Shown here: positions 50,554-58,828 of the stretch, one piece after another | Numbering within the stretch: position 1 is the stretch's first letter | Layout of the letters: the number at the start of each line of letters is the position of its first letter | Assembly (NCBI RefSeq): GCF_025399795.1 | Contig: NZ_JAODTZ010000020.1 | Span: forward strand, 1 to 64,000 | Reading direction: 5' to 3' | Length of the DNA stretch: 64,000 nucleotides | DNA from: Streptomyces rhizosphaerihabitans | GTDB lineage: Bacteria > Actinomycetota > Actinomycetes > Streptomycetales > Streptomycetaceae | The notes under the pieces: model-generated | The model's database searches: none | Seen by the model: only the letters and a program-made list of their open reading frames with translations | What the model was told of the DNA's origin: nothing | Made by a program: the position numbers and the translations under genes

Positions 50554-51340
50554 CGTCGAAAGTCCCATCGTCGGCTGCCTCGTCGTCGACCGCCCGGGGT
50601 GCCACCACGGTGACCAGGGACCATCCGAAGGTGAACATGCCCAGCAGGCCCAGAGGGCAGATCGCCACGATGGTGGCGGCACCCAGCGGGCCCGCGCAAG
50701 CCTTGTCCGTGAGTGCGACGAAGATCATCAGCACGACGAGCAGCACCTGGCTCGACACCAGCAGCCCCCAGGCTCCAGTGATCGCCCACGCGCGGTCGCG
50801 GCGCTGCCGGTCGTCGCCCGGGCCGTGCGCGATACGGCGCAGGGCCCAGACGCAGACAGGGGTTCCGACCGCGAGTGCGGCGACCATCGGACCGCTGTAG
50901 TACAGGCCGGGCCAGGGACCGAGGGATGTGCGCATCCCTTCGCAGGTGATGGTGATGACACGCCCCGCTCCGCCCGGCCGGTCGAAGTCGGCGGAGGCCG
51001 TGACCGCACCCATCAGCAGGAGGGTGACGAGGGACGCCGCCTGCAGAAGGAGCAGGGGCGCCATACGGGGCGGCACTTGGTCTCGGATCAGGCGCGGGGC
51101 GAGACTCGCGGTGCGTACCGCTTCCTGGGGACGCAGGGTCAGGGCGTCGCCGAGCAGGACTCCGCCCACCGCGCACAGGCCGAAAGCGGTGATGGCGAAC
51201 ACGAGGGGCATCGTGATGTCATCGCTGTCCATCGTGACCAGGTTCTGTGCGACCACGACGCCGATGGCCAGACCGGACCAGCGGGCGTAGTGGTCGGCGT
51301 GGTCGAGGAACCTGGACTTGAGCGGGACAGTGCCGAGCAT
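50546..51340 (-). CDS. multipass membrane protein co-transcribed with GntR regulator
   Basis: Protein of 264 aa from the start MLGTVPLKSRFLD (51340), which has GGGGGG 7 nt upstream. An ATG seven codons earlier (51361) would fall inside the operator and lacks a ribosome site. About six membrane segments are visible, for example WSGLAIGVVVAQNLV, LVFAITAFGLCAVGGVLLG, LLVSSQVLLVVLMIFVALT and ICPLGLLGMFTFGWSLV. The C-terminus is acidic (DDEAADDGTFDDE). No family with known function is recognised. Membrane protein-GntR pairs under a shared operator are common in actinomycetes, often responding to envelope or drug stress. Confidence 0.8.
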   Translation of the reverse strand: MLGTVPLKSRFLDHADHYARWSGLAIGVVVAQNLVTMDSDDITMPLVFAITAFGLCAVGGVLLGDALTLRPQEAVRTASLAPRLIRDQVPPRMAPLLLLQAASLVTLLLMGAVTASADFDRPGGAGRVITITCEGMRTSLGPWPGLYYSGPMVAALAVGTPVCVWALRRIAHGPGDDRQRRDRAWAITGAWGLLVSSQVLLVVLMIFVALTDKACAGPLGAATIVAICPLGLLGMFTFGWSLVTVVAPRAVDDEAADDGTFDDE

Positions 51341-51359
51341 ATGGAGATCCCCCCAGATC

Positions 51360-51387
51360 ATCTTGTATCAAGCAGTGGATACAAGAT
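51360..51387. promoter_or_regulatory. inverted-repeat operator 1 of the membrane protein-GntR operon
   Basis: ATCTTGTATC-N8-GATACAAGAT, perfect 10-bp arms. It lies 20 nt upstream of the chosen start codon of the membrane-protein gene. Confidence 0.75.
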
Positions 51388-51401
51388 GCCCCGGTCGGAA
51401 C

Positions 51402-51425
51402 CTTGTGTCAAATGCTCGATACAAG
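51402..51425. promoter_or_regulatory. inverted-repeat operator 2 of the membrane protein-GntR operon
   Basis: CTTGTGTC-N8-GATACAAG, one mismatch between arms. Its centre is exactly 40 bp from that of operator 1, with the same arm sequence and the same 8-nt spacer. Confidence 0.75.
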
Positions 51426-51841
51426 ATGGTCCATAGGGGAACGGCACCATTCCGGCGCGGAAGCCGCGGGCGCCGCAAGCGAGTCCACGCGCCGCGAGGC
51501 GGGGCTTCGGAGCCAACCCGCCCTTCGCGGCCCGCCTCCCGCGGCCGCAATGTCGCACGACTGGTATCCCGTCGAGGCGTACCGCCGCTCGATCCGCGGC
51601 GCGGATGCCGTCCAGTCGAACGGGTGACAGACTGAAAGTCGAATCGGCGGTCCGTGCCGGAGGGCACGGGGCCTGACGCGGCCAGCGCAAAAGCCCCGGC
51701 CGAGGGGTGTGGCGAGCCCGGTGCGCAATGGTCGAGCAGGCAGGCACCTTCCACCACCCGCTTCGGCGGGGGCCGAAGCCTGCGTTCGCAGGCGCGAGCG
51801 GGGAACGTACGGAATCCGTGTTCTGAGGGTGGTGACCCCCT
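51426..51841. other. gap between GntR operators and SDR gene
   Basis: About 415 nt. It holds a small hairpin CCGTGCC-GGAG-GGCACGG at 51652-51669 and no supported gene. Confidence 0.45.
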
Positions 51842-52591
51842 GTGAGTGGGACCGACGGAGAAGCCGGTGGAGGACTTGCCGGGCAGACGGTCGTGGTCGT
51901 GGGAGGCAGCGCGGGCATCGGTCTGGAGACCGCGCGGCAGGTGCGTGCGGCCGGCGGCGAGCTGGTTCTCGTGGCGCGCGACGCCGGACGCCTCCAGCGG
52001 GCCGCGGACGAACTGGACCCGCTGAGCACGGCCGCCTTCGACGCCCGGGACGTCGAACGCCTGGAGCGCTTCATCACAGAGCTGCCCGGGCAGGTCGACC
52101 ATGTGATGGTCACGGCGGGCAGCCCGTCGTACACCCCCATCGCCGAACTCGACCTGGCCAAGGCCGGGTATGACTTCGGCGGGCGTATCGCGATGATGCT
52201 GGCAGTGGCGCGGGCGAGCCGGGAGAAGGTCAGAGCCGGGGGAACGCTCCTGTTCATCGGCGGCACCGGCGGCCGCCGGCCCGCGCTCGGAATGGCCGTG
52301 ACGGGCGCTCTCACCGCGGCGCTGCCGGCTCTGACCGCCAACCTCGCACTGGAGGTCGCCCCTGTCCGGGTCAACCTCATAGCGGCCGGGTTCGTGGACA
52401 CGCCACTGTCGGCCTCCCTACTCGGTGACCAACTCGACGCACGGCGCGAGGAGTTGAGGAAGACGCTGCCCATTGGGCGGGTGGTCGGACCTGAGGATGT
52501 CGCCGCCCTCGCACTGCACATCATGGCCAACGGCGCCCTCACCGGCGCCACATACGACATCGACGGCGGCCAGCAGCTCGTCGCGCACTGA
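51842..52591 (+). CDS. SDR-family oxidoreductase-like protein without YxxxK
   Basis: Protein of 249 aa with a GTG start (51842). The cofactor motif is VVVGGSAGIGLETARQV (about 19-35) and there is an NAG-like segment VTAGSPSYTP. The end is typical of FabG-like SDRs: VRVNLIAAGFVDTPLS, IGRVVGPEDVAALALHIM and GATYDIDGGQQLV. Where the catalytic Tyr-x-x-x-Lys should be, the sequence reads GGRRPALGMAVTGALTAALP, with neither residue. It may therefore bind NAD(P) without classical SDR catalysis. This atypical group is frequent in Streptomyces. It stands upstream of a VOC-family gene on the same strand after a 116-nt gap. Confidence 0.88.
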   Translation: MSGTDGEAGGGLAGQTVVVVGGSAGIGLETARQVRAAGGELVLVARDAGRLQRAADELDPLSTAAFDARDVERLERFITELPGQVDHVMVTAGSPSYTPIAELDLAKAGYDFGGRIAMMLAVARASREKVRAGGTLLFIGGTGGRRPALGMAVTGALTAALPALTANLALEVAPVRVNLIAAGFVDTPLSASLLGDQLDARREELRKTLPIGRVVGPEDVAALALHIMANGALTGATYDIDGGQQLVAH

Positions 52592-52707
52592 CCCTCAACT
52601 GCCCCAGGCCCGAGCCGCAGTCGGACGTCGAGCGCGCTCCGGCACCACTCGTGGATCAGGTCGTCGCCGACATCCATCCGGGTCCGGGACGAGAGGAACA
52701 ACATGCT

Positions 52708-53325
52708 ATGGACATGAAACTCGAGGTCGTCGTGGTGCCGGTGTCCGACGTCGACCGGGCCAAGGACTTCTACACGGCTCTGGGCTGGAGACTCGACGCG
52801 GACGTCGCCACCGACGGCGACTTCAGGGTGGTGCAGTTGACCCCTCCGGGCTCTCCGGCTTCGGTCATCTTCGGCAGATCGGTCACCGATCAGGACCCGG
52901 GCTCCGCTCGCGGACTGCACCTGGTCGTCGACGACATCGAGGCAGCCCGCGACGAGCTGAGCCGGGGCGGCGCCGAACCCAGCGACGTGTTCCACGACGC
53001 CGGCGGCGTCTTCCACCACGCCGGCACTGACGCCCGGTTGACCGGCCCTGATCCTCAACGCGGCAGTTACGGCTCCTTCCTGTCGTTCAGTGACCCGGAC
53101 GGCAACGGCTGGCTCCTTCAGGAGATCACCACACGGCTTCCGGGCCGGCTGGACCCCGCGACCACCTCGTTCGCCTCGGCCGAGGACCTGGCGAGCGCAC
53201 TGCGGCGCGCCGCGGCAGCGCACGGTGAGCACGAGGCGCGCATCGGCGCGGAGGACCCCAACTGGCCGGACTGGTACGCGCGGTACATGGTGAGCGAGCA
53301 GGCCGGGACGGAACCGCCCTCGTGA
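52708..53325 (+). CDS. VOC (glyoxalase/bleomycin-resistance) superfamily protein
   Basis: Protein of 205 aa. The VOC fold is at about 1-130: MKLEVVVVPVSDVDRAKDFY, TALGWRLD, ASVIFGRSV, GLHLVVDDIEAARDELSRGG, then SFSDPDGNGWLLQEI, where the conserved metal-site acid follows the DPDGN turn. A 55-residue extension follows (FASAEDLASALRRAAAAHG...DWYARYMVSEQAG), seen in many Streptomyces paralogues. Function is not known; members include dioxygenases, isomerases and resistance proteins. The ATG at 52708 follows GAGAGGAAC. It probably shares a transcript with the SDR gene upstream. Confidence 0.88.
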   Translation: MDMKLEVVVVPVSDVDRAKDFYTALGWRLDADVATDGDFRVVQLTPPGSPASVIFGRSVTDQDPGSARGLHLVVDDIEAARDELSRGGAEPSDVFHDAGGVFHHAGTDARLTGPDPQRGSYGSFLSFSDPDGNGWLLQEITTRLPGRLDPATTSFASAEDLASALRRAAAAHGEHEARIGAEDPNWPDWYARYMVSEQAGTEPPS

Positions 53326-53630
53326 GCGTTGGGACGCATGGTCCATCGGGCACCGGACATCCCGATCACCAACTGCAAGGGAAACTCCAGGTGCTTACGC
53401 CCACCTTCGCCGGCCGCCGCGCTCGCCGAGTCACGTCGCCGTCGCCCTCACCGCAGCCGACGTGAACCTGCTGGCCGTACGCGCCGAACGTACCCGGTCT
53501 GTTGAAGGGAAGTCTGCGGACTCGACGACGCCTCGCTTCGGGGGCGTTCCGGTTCGTCCCCATCTTGATCATCAAGGTGGCCGCGGGAAGCGGCGGAGCA
53601 CTGTCAGTGTCGGGTGGCAGCATCGGACGC
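53326..53630. other. non-coding gap
   Basis: 305 nt between the VOC and SMI1/KNR4 genes. I see no gene, repeat or strong hairpin. Confidence 0.45.
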
Positions 53631-55583
53631 ATGACGGACACCACGGCATTCGACTGGCGGCCCTTCCTGCTCAGCTGGAGCGGGGAGTGGGCGGACTCCC
53701 TTCAGGACGGCGAGACGCGAGGAGAGGACGACGAGAGCGCGCTGCAAGCACGGTGGCTGGGGTTCCCGCCCGCCTCCGAGGAGCGGATCACCGCCATGGA
53801 GGAGCGCCTCGGCCTGCGGATGCCCCCGTCGTACCGGGAGTTCCTCAAGGTCAGCGACGGGTGGCGGCACGCGGGCGGATTCGTCTGGCTCTTGGCGGGG
53901 ACCGGCGACGCGCGCTGGCACAACAACGAGTCGGGACTCGCGGACATGTACGAGGAGGACCTGGACGAGGACGCCGGGCCCGAGGCGCGACGGGAGGCGG
54001 GCATATGGCGGCGCGGGCTGCAGCTCGACGTCGAATCGGACATCACGCACGTCCTGATGGATCCCGAGGACGTGGACGAGGACGGTGAGTGGGCCGTGTA
54101 CACATGGGCGAGCTGGCGGGCCGCGCCGCCCGAGCGGTACGCGAACTTCCTTGAGTTCATGCGGGACATGCACCGGGAGTTCCACAGACTTCGGGCGCGG
54201 CAGAGTGACGGGGAACCGGAGTTCGCCAACGACACGACACGAAGACTGGACACCCTGGTGGAGGAGGCCCGGCTGGAAGCGCTGAGCGGCGGCTGGGAGC
54301 GGGCCGTGAAGGCACTGGACGAGGCCAAGGAGTACGGCAGGCCGCGGGCTGCCGGGCTGGGCGACCAGATACGTCGTCTGCTCGGGCAGACCTACATGGT
54401 GTACTTCGAGGACCTGGTGACGGACCCGCAGTACGCGCCCGATCTGCTGCCGCCGCTGGTCGCCGAGCACGCGGCGCATTCGCACCGGGACGACTCCACA
54501 CTGAGGTTCCATCTGCGGGGCGCCGACGACGACGTGGTGTCGCTGGCTTACGCGACGCTGGATCAGGTGCGGAACGGCATGTACCGGTATACGGCGGCCG
54601 GGCCGTTCGGGGAGGCGGTCGAGCGGGCGCGGGAGCTGGCACGGTGGGGAGAATCCGATAGGGCATGGCGGACGCTCATGGACGCTTTGCCCCTGTGGGA
54701 GCCGCTGGGGCCGGACCATCTGGCGCCGCTGGGGTGGGTGGCCGACACCGTGCTCGGGCCGCTGCTGACTCCGGAGCGGGGCCGGGAGCTGCTGTCCACG
54801 CCGAGGGGCGGGCAGGCAGGTGAGGCACCGAGGCCGACGGCCGGCCTCGACCCGGGCGGTCTGGCGTGGCTCGCGGAGCCGGACCCGGGCAACAGCCGGA
54901 CGTCCTTCCGGTTCGTCCTGGTGGAAGGGGTGAAGCCGCAGGAGCTGCCCGGACGTCTCGCAGACGGGGACGACACCGTGCTGAACGGACCCTTGACCTT
55001 CTGGGAGGCGTACCGCAGGTCGCGACGCAACCAGCGGGAGTTCTCTTCCTACGACGACAGGGCTCTGATGGCGGTCGGCCAGGCCGGCACCGGTTGGAGT
55101 TTCGCCTTCGACGGCGATCCCGCCGCGTTCGACCAGCGGCGGTTCGTCTCCCCTGCCGCGGCCGCCAGCGAGGGCACTCGCACGGTGGTGGTGTGGAGCG
55201 GCCTGAGGACACGGCGCGGGAATCCGTTCTTCCATCTTTCGGTGGCGCGAGACGGTGCCGAGCAGTACGCATTCACGTACGCGGACGGAGAGACCCGGCA
55301 GAGCGGGGCGATACCGCGGGCGCTGGATCCGAGCCGGTATTTCGACGCCCTGGAGGACGCGGCCGAGGTGGAACGGTCACTGCTGGAAGCGGTAACCGAG
55401 GAGTTCGGTGCCCATCTGCCGCGTCATGCCATCGTGAACGGGCGGCTGCACACGTTCGCCACCCGTTCCTGGACGCGGCCGCCGAGGAACGGCGAGACGT
55501 ACATGGTGATCCGGATGGGTCGGGCAGACGCGCACCCGGCGGACGACCGTCGGACGGAAGAGGACGGGCCGAGGAGCAGCTAG
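53631..55583 (+). CDS. large SMI1/KNR4-domain protein
   Basis: Protein of 650 aa. The N-terminal about 190 residues are an SMI1/KNR4 (SUKH) domain: WLGFPPASEERITAMEERLG, LRMPPSYREFLKVSDGWR, GGFVWLLAG. It is followed by a helical repeat-like middle (LDTLVEEARLEALSGGWERA, AVERARELARWGESDRAWRTL) and a C-terminal mixed domain with SFAFDGDPAAFDQRRF and TRTVVVWSGLR. SUKH proteins bind partner proteins; many are immunity proteins against secreted toxins, others act in cell-wall regulation. The long C-terminal part has no name I can give. The 43-codon upstream extension is basic and lacks a ribosome site, so MTDTTAFDW (53631) is preferred. No toxin gene is adjacent. Confidence 0.82.
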   Translation: MTDTTAFDWRPFLLSWSGEWADSLQDGETRGEDDESALQARWLGFPPASEERITAMEERLGLRMPPSYREFLKVSDGWRHAGGFVWLLAGTGDARWHNNESGLADMYEEDLDEDAGPEARREAGIWRRGLQLDVESDITHVLMDPEDVDEDGEWAVYTWASWRAAPPERYANFLEFMRDMHREFHRLRARQSDGEPEFANDTTRRLDTLVEEARLEALSGGWERAVKALDEAKEYGRPRAAGLGDQIRRLLGQTYMVYFEDLVTDPQYAPDLLPPLVAEHAAHSHRDDSTLRFHLRGADDDVVSLAYATLDQVRNGMYRYTAAGPFGEAVERARELARWGESDRAWRTLMDALPLWEPLGPDHLAPLGWVADTVLGPLLTPERGRELLSTPRGGQAGEAPRPTAGLDPGGLAWLAEPDPGNSRTSFRFVLVEGVKPQELPGRLADGDDTVLNGPLTFWEAYRRSRRNQREFSSYDDRALMAVGQAGTGWSFAFDGDPAAFDQRRFVSPAAAASEGTRTVVVWSGLRTRRGNPFFHLSVARDGAEQYAFTYADGETRQSGAIPRALDPSRYFDALEDAAEVERSLLEAVTEEFGAHLPRHAIVNGRLHTFATRSWTRPPRNGETYMVIRMGRADAHPADDRRTEEDGPRSS

Positions 55584-55965
55584 AGACAAATCAGGCCGTG
55601 CGCATGCTCGACGCGGCGAGAGTCGACGGCACGAAGCCCTGGCATGTCAGAGGACGAGCGCGCCGGGGGATCGTTGCCGGCCTTCTCGACCGTGCTGGAG
55701 CCGCCCGCGCGGCACATGCTCCTGCGCCGTTGGCCTCCGGCCTGGGTGCGCCGGCCGCCCGTGGCCAGGGGGTGCCCTGGTCGTCGTAGCCGACCGGATA
55801 CAGGCCCGCCGCCCCCGGGCGCCGTGGGCAGGCCGTCTACAGCTGAGGCGGGCCCCCGTCCGCCGGCCCCGGTCGCGGCGTAGGACCCCGTCCCGCATGG
55901 TCAGACCCGGCCGGTGGTGCGACGCTGGAGGGGAAAGGTATCCGTGGGGCCACCCGGGAGGGCCG
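55584..55965. other. non-coding gap upstream of GCS2 gene
   Basis: About 380 nt with no supported gene or strong signal apart from the GGGAGG ribosome site of the next gene. Confidence 0.45.
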
Positions 55966-57444
55966 ATGGGACGCGACGTTCCGGCGCTGGTCTTCACCCG
56001 CGAGGACCGTCGCCGCTACCGGATCAAGATGCAGGACTGTCTCGACGCCTTCGCGCAGATGCTGCGCGAGTCACGTTTCGACGCGAAGCGCCCTCAGGTG
56101 GGGCTCGAGATCGAGCTGAACCTGACCGATGCCGAGGCCGAGCCGACGATGCGGAACGCCGACGTGCTCGAGGCGATCGCGGATCCCGCCTGGGACACGG
56201 AGCTGGGCCGGTTCAACCTGGAGATCAACATTCCGCCCCGGCGGCTGACCGCGGGTGGCCCGGACGCCTGGGAGGAGGAGATCCGCGCCGCACTGAACCA
56301 CGCGGACGAGCGCGCCAGGACGGTCGGCGTCCATCTGATCATGATCGGCATCCTGCCCACCCTGCGAGAGGCGGACGTCGGCCCGAAGGCCCTGTCGGAG
56401 AACGCCCGCTACCACCTGATCAACGAACAGGTCTTCGCGGCGCGCGGCGAGGATCTGCTCATCGAGGTGGACGGAGTCGACCGGCTGCGGACCTACGCGG
56501 ACACCATCACGCCGGAGGCCGCGTGCACGAGCACGCAGTTCCATCTCCAGGTGTCACCGGAGGAGTTCGCCGATTACTGGAACGCGGCGCAGGCGATCGC
56601 CGGGGTCCAGGTCGCGCTCGCGGCCAACTCGCCCTTCCTGTTCGGCAAGGAGCTGGCGCACGAGACCCGCATCCCCCTCTTCGAGCAGGCGACGGACACC
56701 CGCCCGCAGGAGATCAAGGCGCAGGGAGTACGGCCCCGGGTCTGGTTCGGGGAGCGGTGGATCACCAGCGTCTTCGATCTCTTCGAGGAGAACCTCCGCT
56801 ACTTTCCGGCGCTGCTGCCCCTGTGCGAGGACCAGGACCCCACGCAGACGCTGGACCGCGGAGACACACCGGACCTGGCCGAACTCACCCTGCACAACGG
56901 CACGATCTACCGGTGGAACCGTCCGGTCTACGCCGTGGCCCAGGGCAGACCGCACCTGAGAGTGGAGAACCGCGTGCTGCCCGCGGGCCCGACGGTCGCC
57001 GACACCCTCGCCAACGGCGCCTTCTACTACGGCCTGACCCGCGCCCTGGTGGACGAGGACCGGCCGGTGTGGTCACGGATGTCCTTCTCGGCCGCCGAGG
57101 ACAACCTGCACGCCGCGGCACGGCACGGCATCGACGCCCGGCTGTACTGGCCCGGAGCGGGCGAGGTTCCGGTGCCCGAACTCGTCCTGCGACGCCTGCT
57201 GCCGATGGCACACCAGGGCCTGGAGCGCTCGGGTATGGACGCGGCGTGGCGGGAACCACTGCTCGGCATCATCGAGCAGCGGTGCGTCACCGCGCGCAAC
57301 GGCGCGGTCTGGCAGAAGGAGATGCTGCACCGCTTCGAAGCGTCGGAGCACTGCGGGCGTCACGAGGCCCTGCGGCGCATGACGCGGCAGTACATCGACT
57401 ACATGCACCTCAACGCGCCCGTCCACACCTGGCCGGTGGACTGA
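55966..57444 (+). CDS. glutamate-cysteine ligase, GCS2 family
   Basis: Protein of 492 aa with GGGAGG just before the ATG (55966). It has the carboxylate-amine ligase core: VGLEIELNLTDAEAEPTM (about 46-63), FNLEINIPPRRL, TSTQFHLQVSPEEFADYW, LAANSPFLFGKEL and HLRVENRVLPAGPTVAD. The family joins glutamate to cysteine or a similar amine. Streptomycetes make mycothiol and ergothioneine rather than glutathione as their main thiols, so the true substrate may differ; this is not the EgtA layout. It stands alone between divergent or convergent neighbours. Confidence 0.85.
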   Translation: MGRDVPALVFTREDRRRYRIKMQDCLDAFAQMLRESRFDAKRPQVGLEIELNLTDAEAEPTMRNADVLEAIADPAWDTELGRFNLEINIPPRRLTAGGPDAWEEEIRAALNHADERARTVGVHLIMIGILPTLREADVGPKALSENARYHLINEQVFAARGEDLLIEVDGVDRLRTYADTITPEAACTSTQFHLQVSPEEFADYWNAAQAIAGVQVALAANSPFLFGKELAHETRIPLFEQATDTRPQEIKAQGVRPRVWFGERWITSVFDLFEENLRYFPALLPLCEDQDPTQTLDRGDTPDLAELTLHNGTIYRWNRPVYAVAQGRPHLRVENRVLPAGPTVADTLANGAFYYGLTRALVDEDRPVWSRMSFSAAEDNLHAAARHGIDARLYWPGAGEVPVPELVLRRLLPMAHQGLERSGMDAAWREPLLGIIEQRCVTARNGAVWQKEMLHRFEASEHCGRHEALRRMTRQYIDYMHLNAPVHTWPVD

Positions 57445-57613
57445 CGACAGCTCGCGTGCCGGTGCTCGACCGCCGCGCCCGACCGACCCGTCTGACGCGG
57501 CCGCTCACCGAGCACGCGAGCCGTGCCGCTGAGTGCCGATCCGAACGGGCACGAACACTGTCTCGGGTTGGGGATTTGTGCGGGGCAGGAGGAGGGCCAA
57601 CGGCCCTGCGGAC

Positions 57614-58744
57614 TCAGCGGATTGCTGTCTCGGCCACGGTCTCGCGCACGATCCGCACCGCACGTTCCGCGTCGGCGCGCGTCACGTCCAGGTGGAACAC
57701 GAAACGCAGCTGGCCCGGGTATCCCGCACACAGCAGGCCACGACGCGCCAGTCGGTCGCGTACCTCGTCGGCCTCGAGGCCGGGAGCGGACCTCGCGAAG
57801 ACCATGTTGGTCCCGCTGGGCTCCACGGTCAGGCCCTCCACGTCCTTCAGGCCCTCGGCGAACAGCGCGGCGTGCGCGTGGTCGTCCGCGAGCCGCGTCA
57901 CATGGTGGTCGAGGGCGTAGAGTGCCGCGGCCGCCAGCACGCCGGCCTGCCGCATCCCGCCACCCAGGACCTTGCGCCAGCGCCGCGCACCGGCCACGAA
58001 CTCACGTGATCCCACGAGCGCCGAGCCGACCGGCGCGCCCAGGCCTTTGCTGAAGCAGACGGAGACACTGTCGAACCGGCCGGCGATCAGCCGTGCCTGC
58101 TCGTACGGGTCGTCCCCGCCGGCCACCGCCGCGTTGAACAGCCGCGCCCCGTCAAGGTGCGTGGCGAGTCCGTGGTCGCGGGCGATCTGGGTGGCGGTCT
58201 TCAGGTAGTCCATCGACACGGCCCGGCCACCGATGGTGTTCTCCAGGCAGAGCAACCGCGTCCGCGCGAAGTGCGGGTCGTCCGGTTTCACGGCCGCCGC
58301 GATGTCCAGCGGGTCCAGCGTCCCGTCCGCCCGATGCGCCAGCGGCTGGGGCTGAATGCCCCCGAGCACGGCGGCGCCACCGCCCTCCCACCGGTACATG
58401 TGGGCCATCTGGCCGGCGATGTACTCGTCCCCGCGGCCACAGTGGGTGAGCAGAGCGCACAGATTGCTCTGCGTCCCCGAGGAGACGAACAGCGCGGACT
58501 CGAATCCGAGCAGTCCGGCGATCCGCTCCTGCAGCGCGTTGACGGTGGGGTCATCACCGAAAACGTCGTCGCCCACGTCGGCCTCGGCCATTGCCCGGCG
58601 CATCGCCTCACCGGGCCGGGTGACGGTGTCGCTGCGCAGATCGATGACGCGGCCGGGCTCCCCGTGGGCGGCATCCGTCGCGCTCACTGCAGGGGAGACA
58701 TCGACGCCGGCGGTACGGGCGGGATCAGTGGTGGGCACACGCAT
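57614..58744 (-). CDS. ltaE: low-specificity L-threonine aldolase
   Basis: Protein of 376 aa, PLP fold type I beta-eliminating lyase. Motifs are VIDLRSDTVTRPGEAMRRAM, VGDDVFGDDPTVNALQ, ALFVSSGTQSNLCAL, LENTIGGRAVS and HLDGARLFNAAVA. The Schiff-base lysine is in SVCFSKGLGAPVGS. It cleaves L-threonine or allo-threonine to glycine and acetaldehyde. I used the ATG at 58744 (MRVPTTDPA); an alternative start 14 codons upstream exists and neither has a strong ribosome site. The first 30 residues are an unconserved tail. It converges with the GCS2 gene. Confidence 0.92.
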   Translation of the reverse strand: MRVPTTDPARTAGVDVSPAVSATDAAHGEPGRVIDLRSDTVTRPGEAMRRAMAEADVGDDVFGDDPTVNALQERIAGLLGFESALFVSSGTQSNLCALLTHCGRGDEYIAGQMAHMYRWEGGGAAVLGGIQPQPLAHRADGTLDPLDIAAAVKPDDPHFARTRLLCLENTIGGRAVSMDYLKTATQIARDHGLATHLDGARLFNAAVAGGDDPYEQARLIAGRFDSVSVCFSKGLGAPVGSALVGSREFVAGARRWRKVLGGGMRQAGVLAAAALYALDHHVTRLADDHAHAALFAEGLKDVEGLTVEPSGTNMVFARSAPGLEADEVRDRLARRGLLCAGYPGQLRFVFHLDVTRADAERAVRIVRETVAETAIR

Positions 58745-58828
58745 ACTCTGCCACGCCGGGAGCGATCTGGACCGCCGGGGTTGCACGAGGCCACTCCGAC
58801 GGTCCGAAGAGTGCGGCCCGGGACGGTC

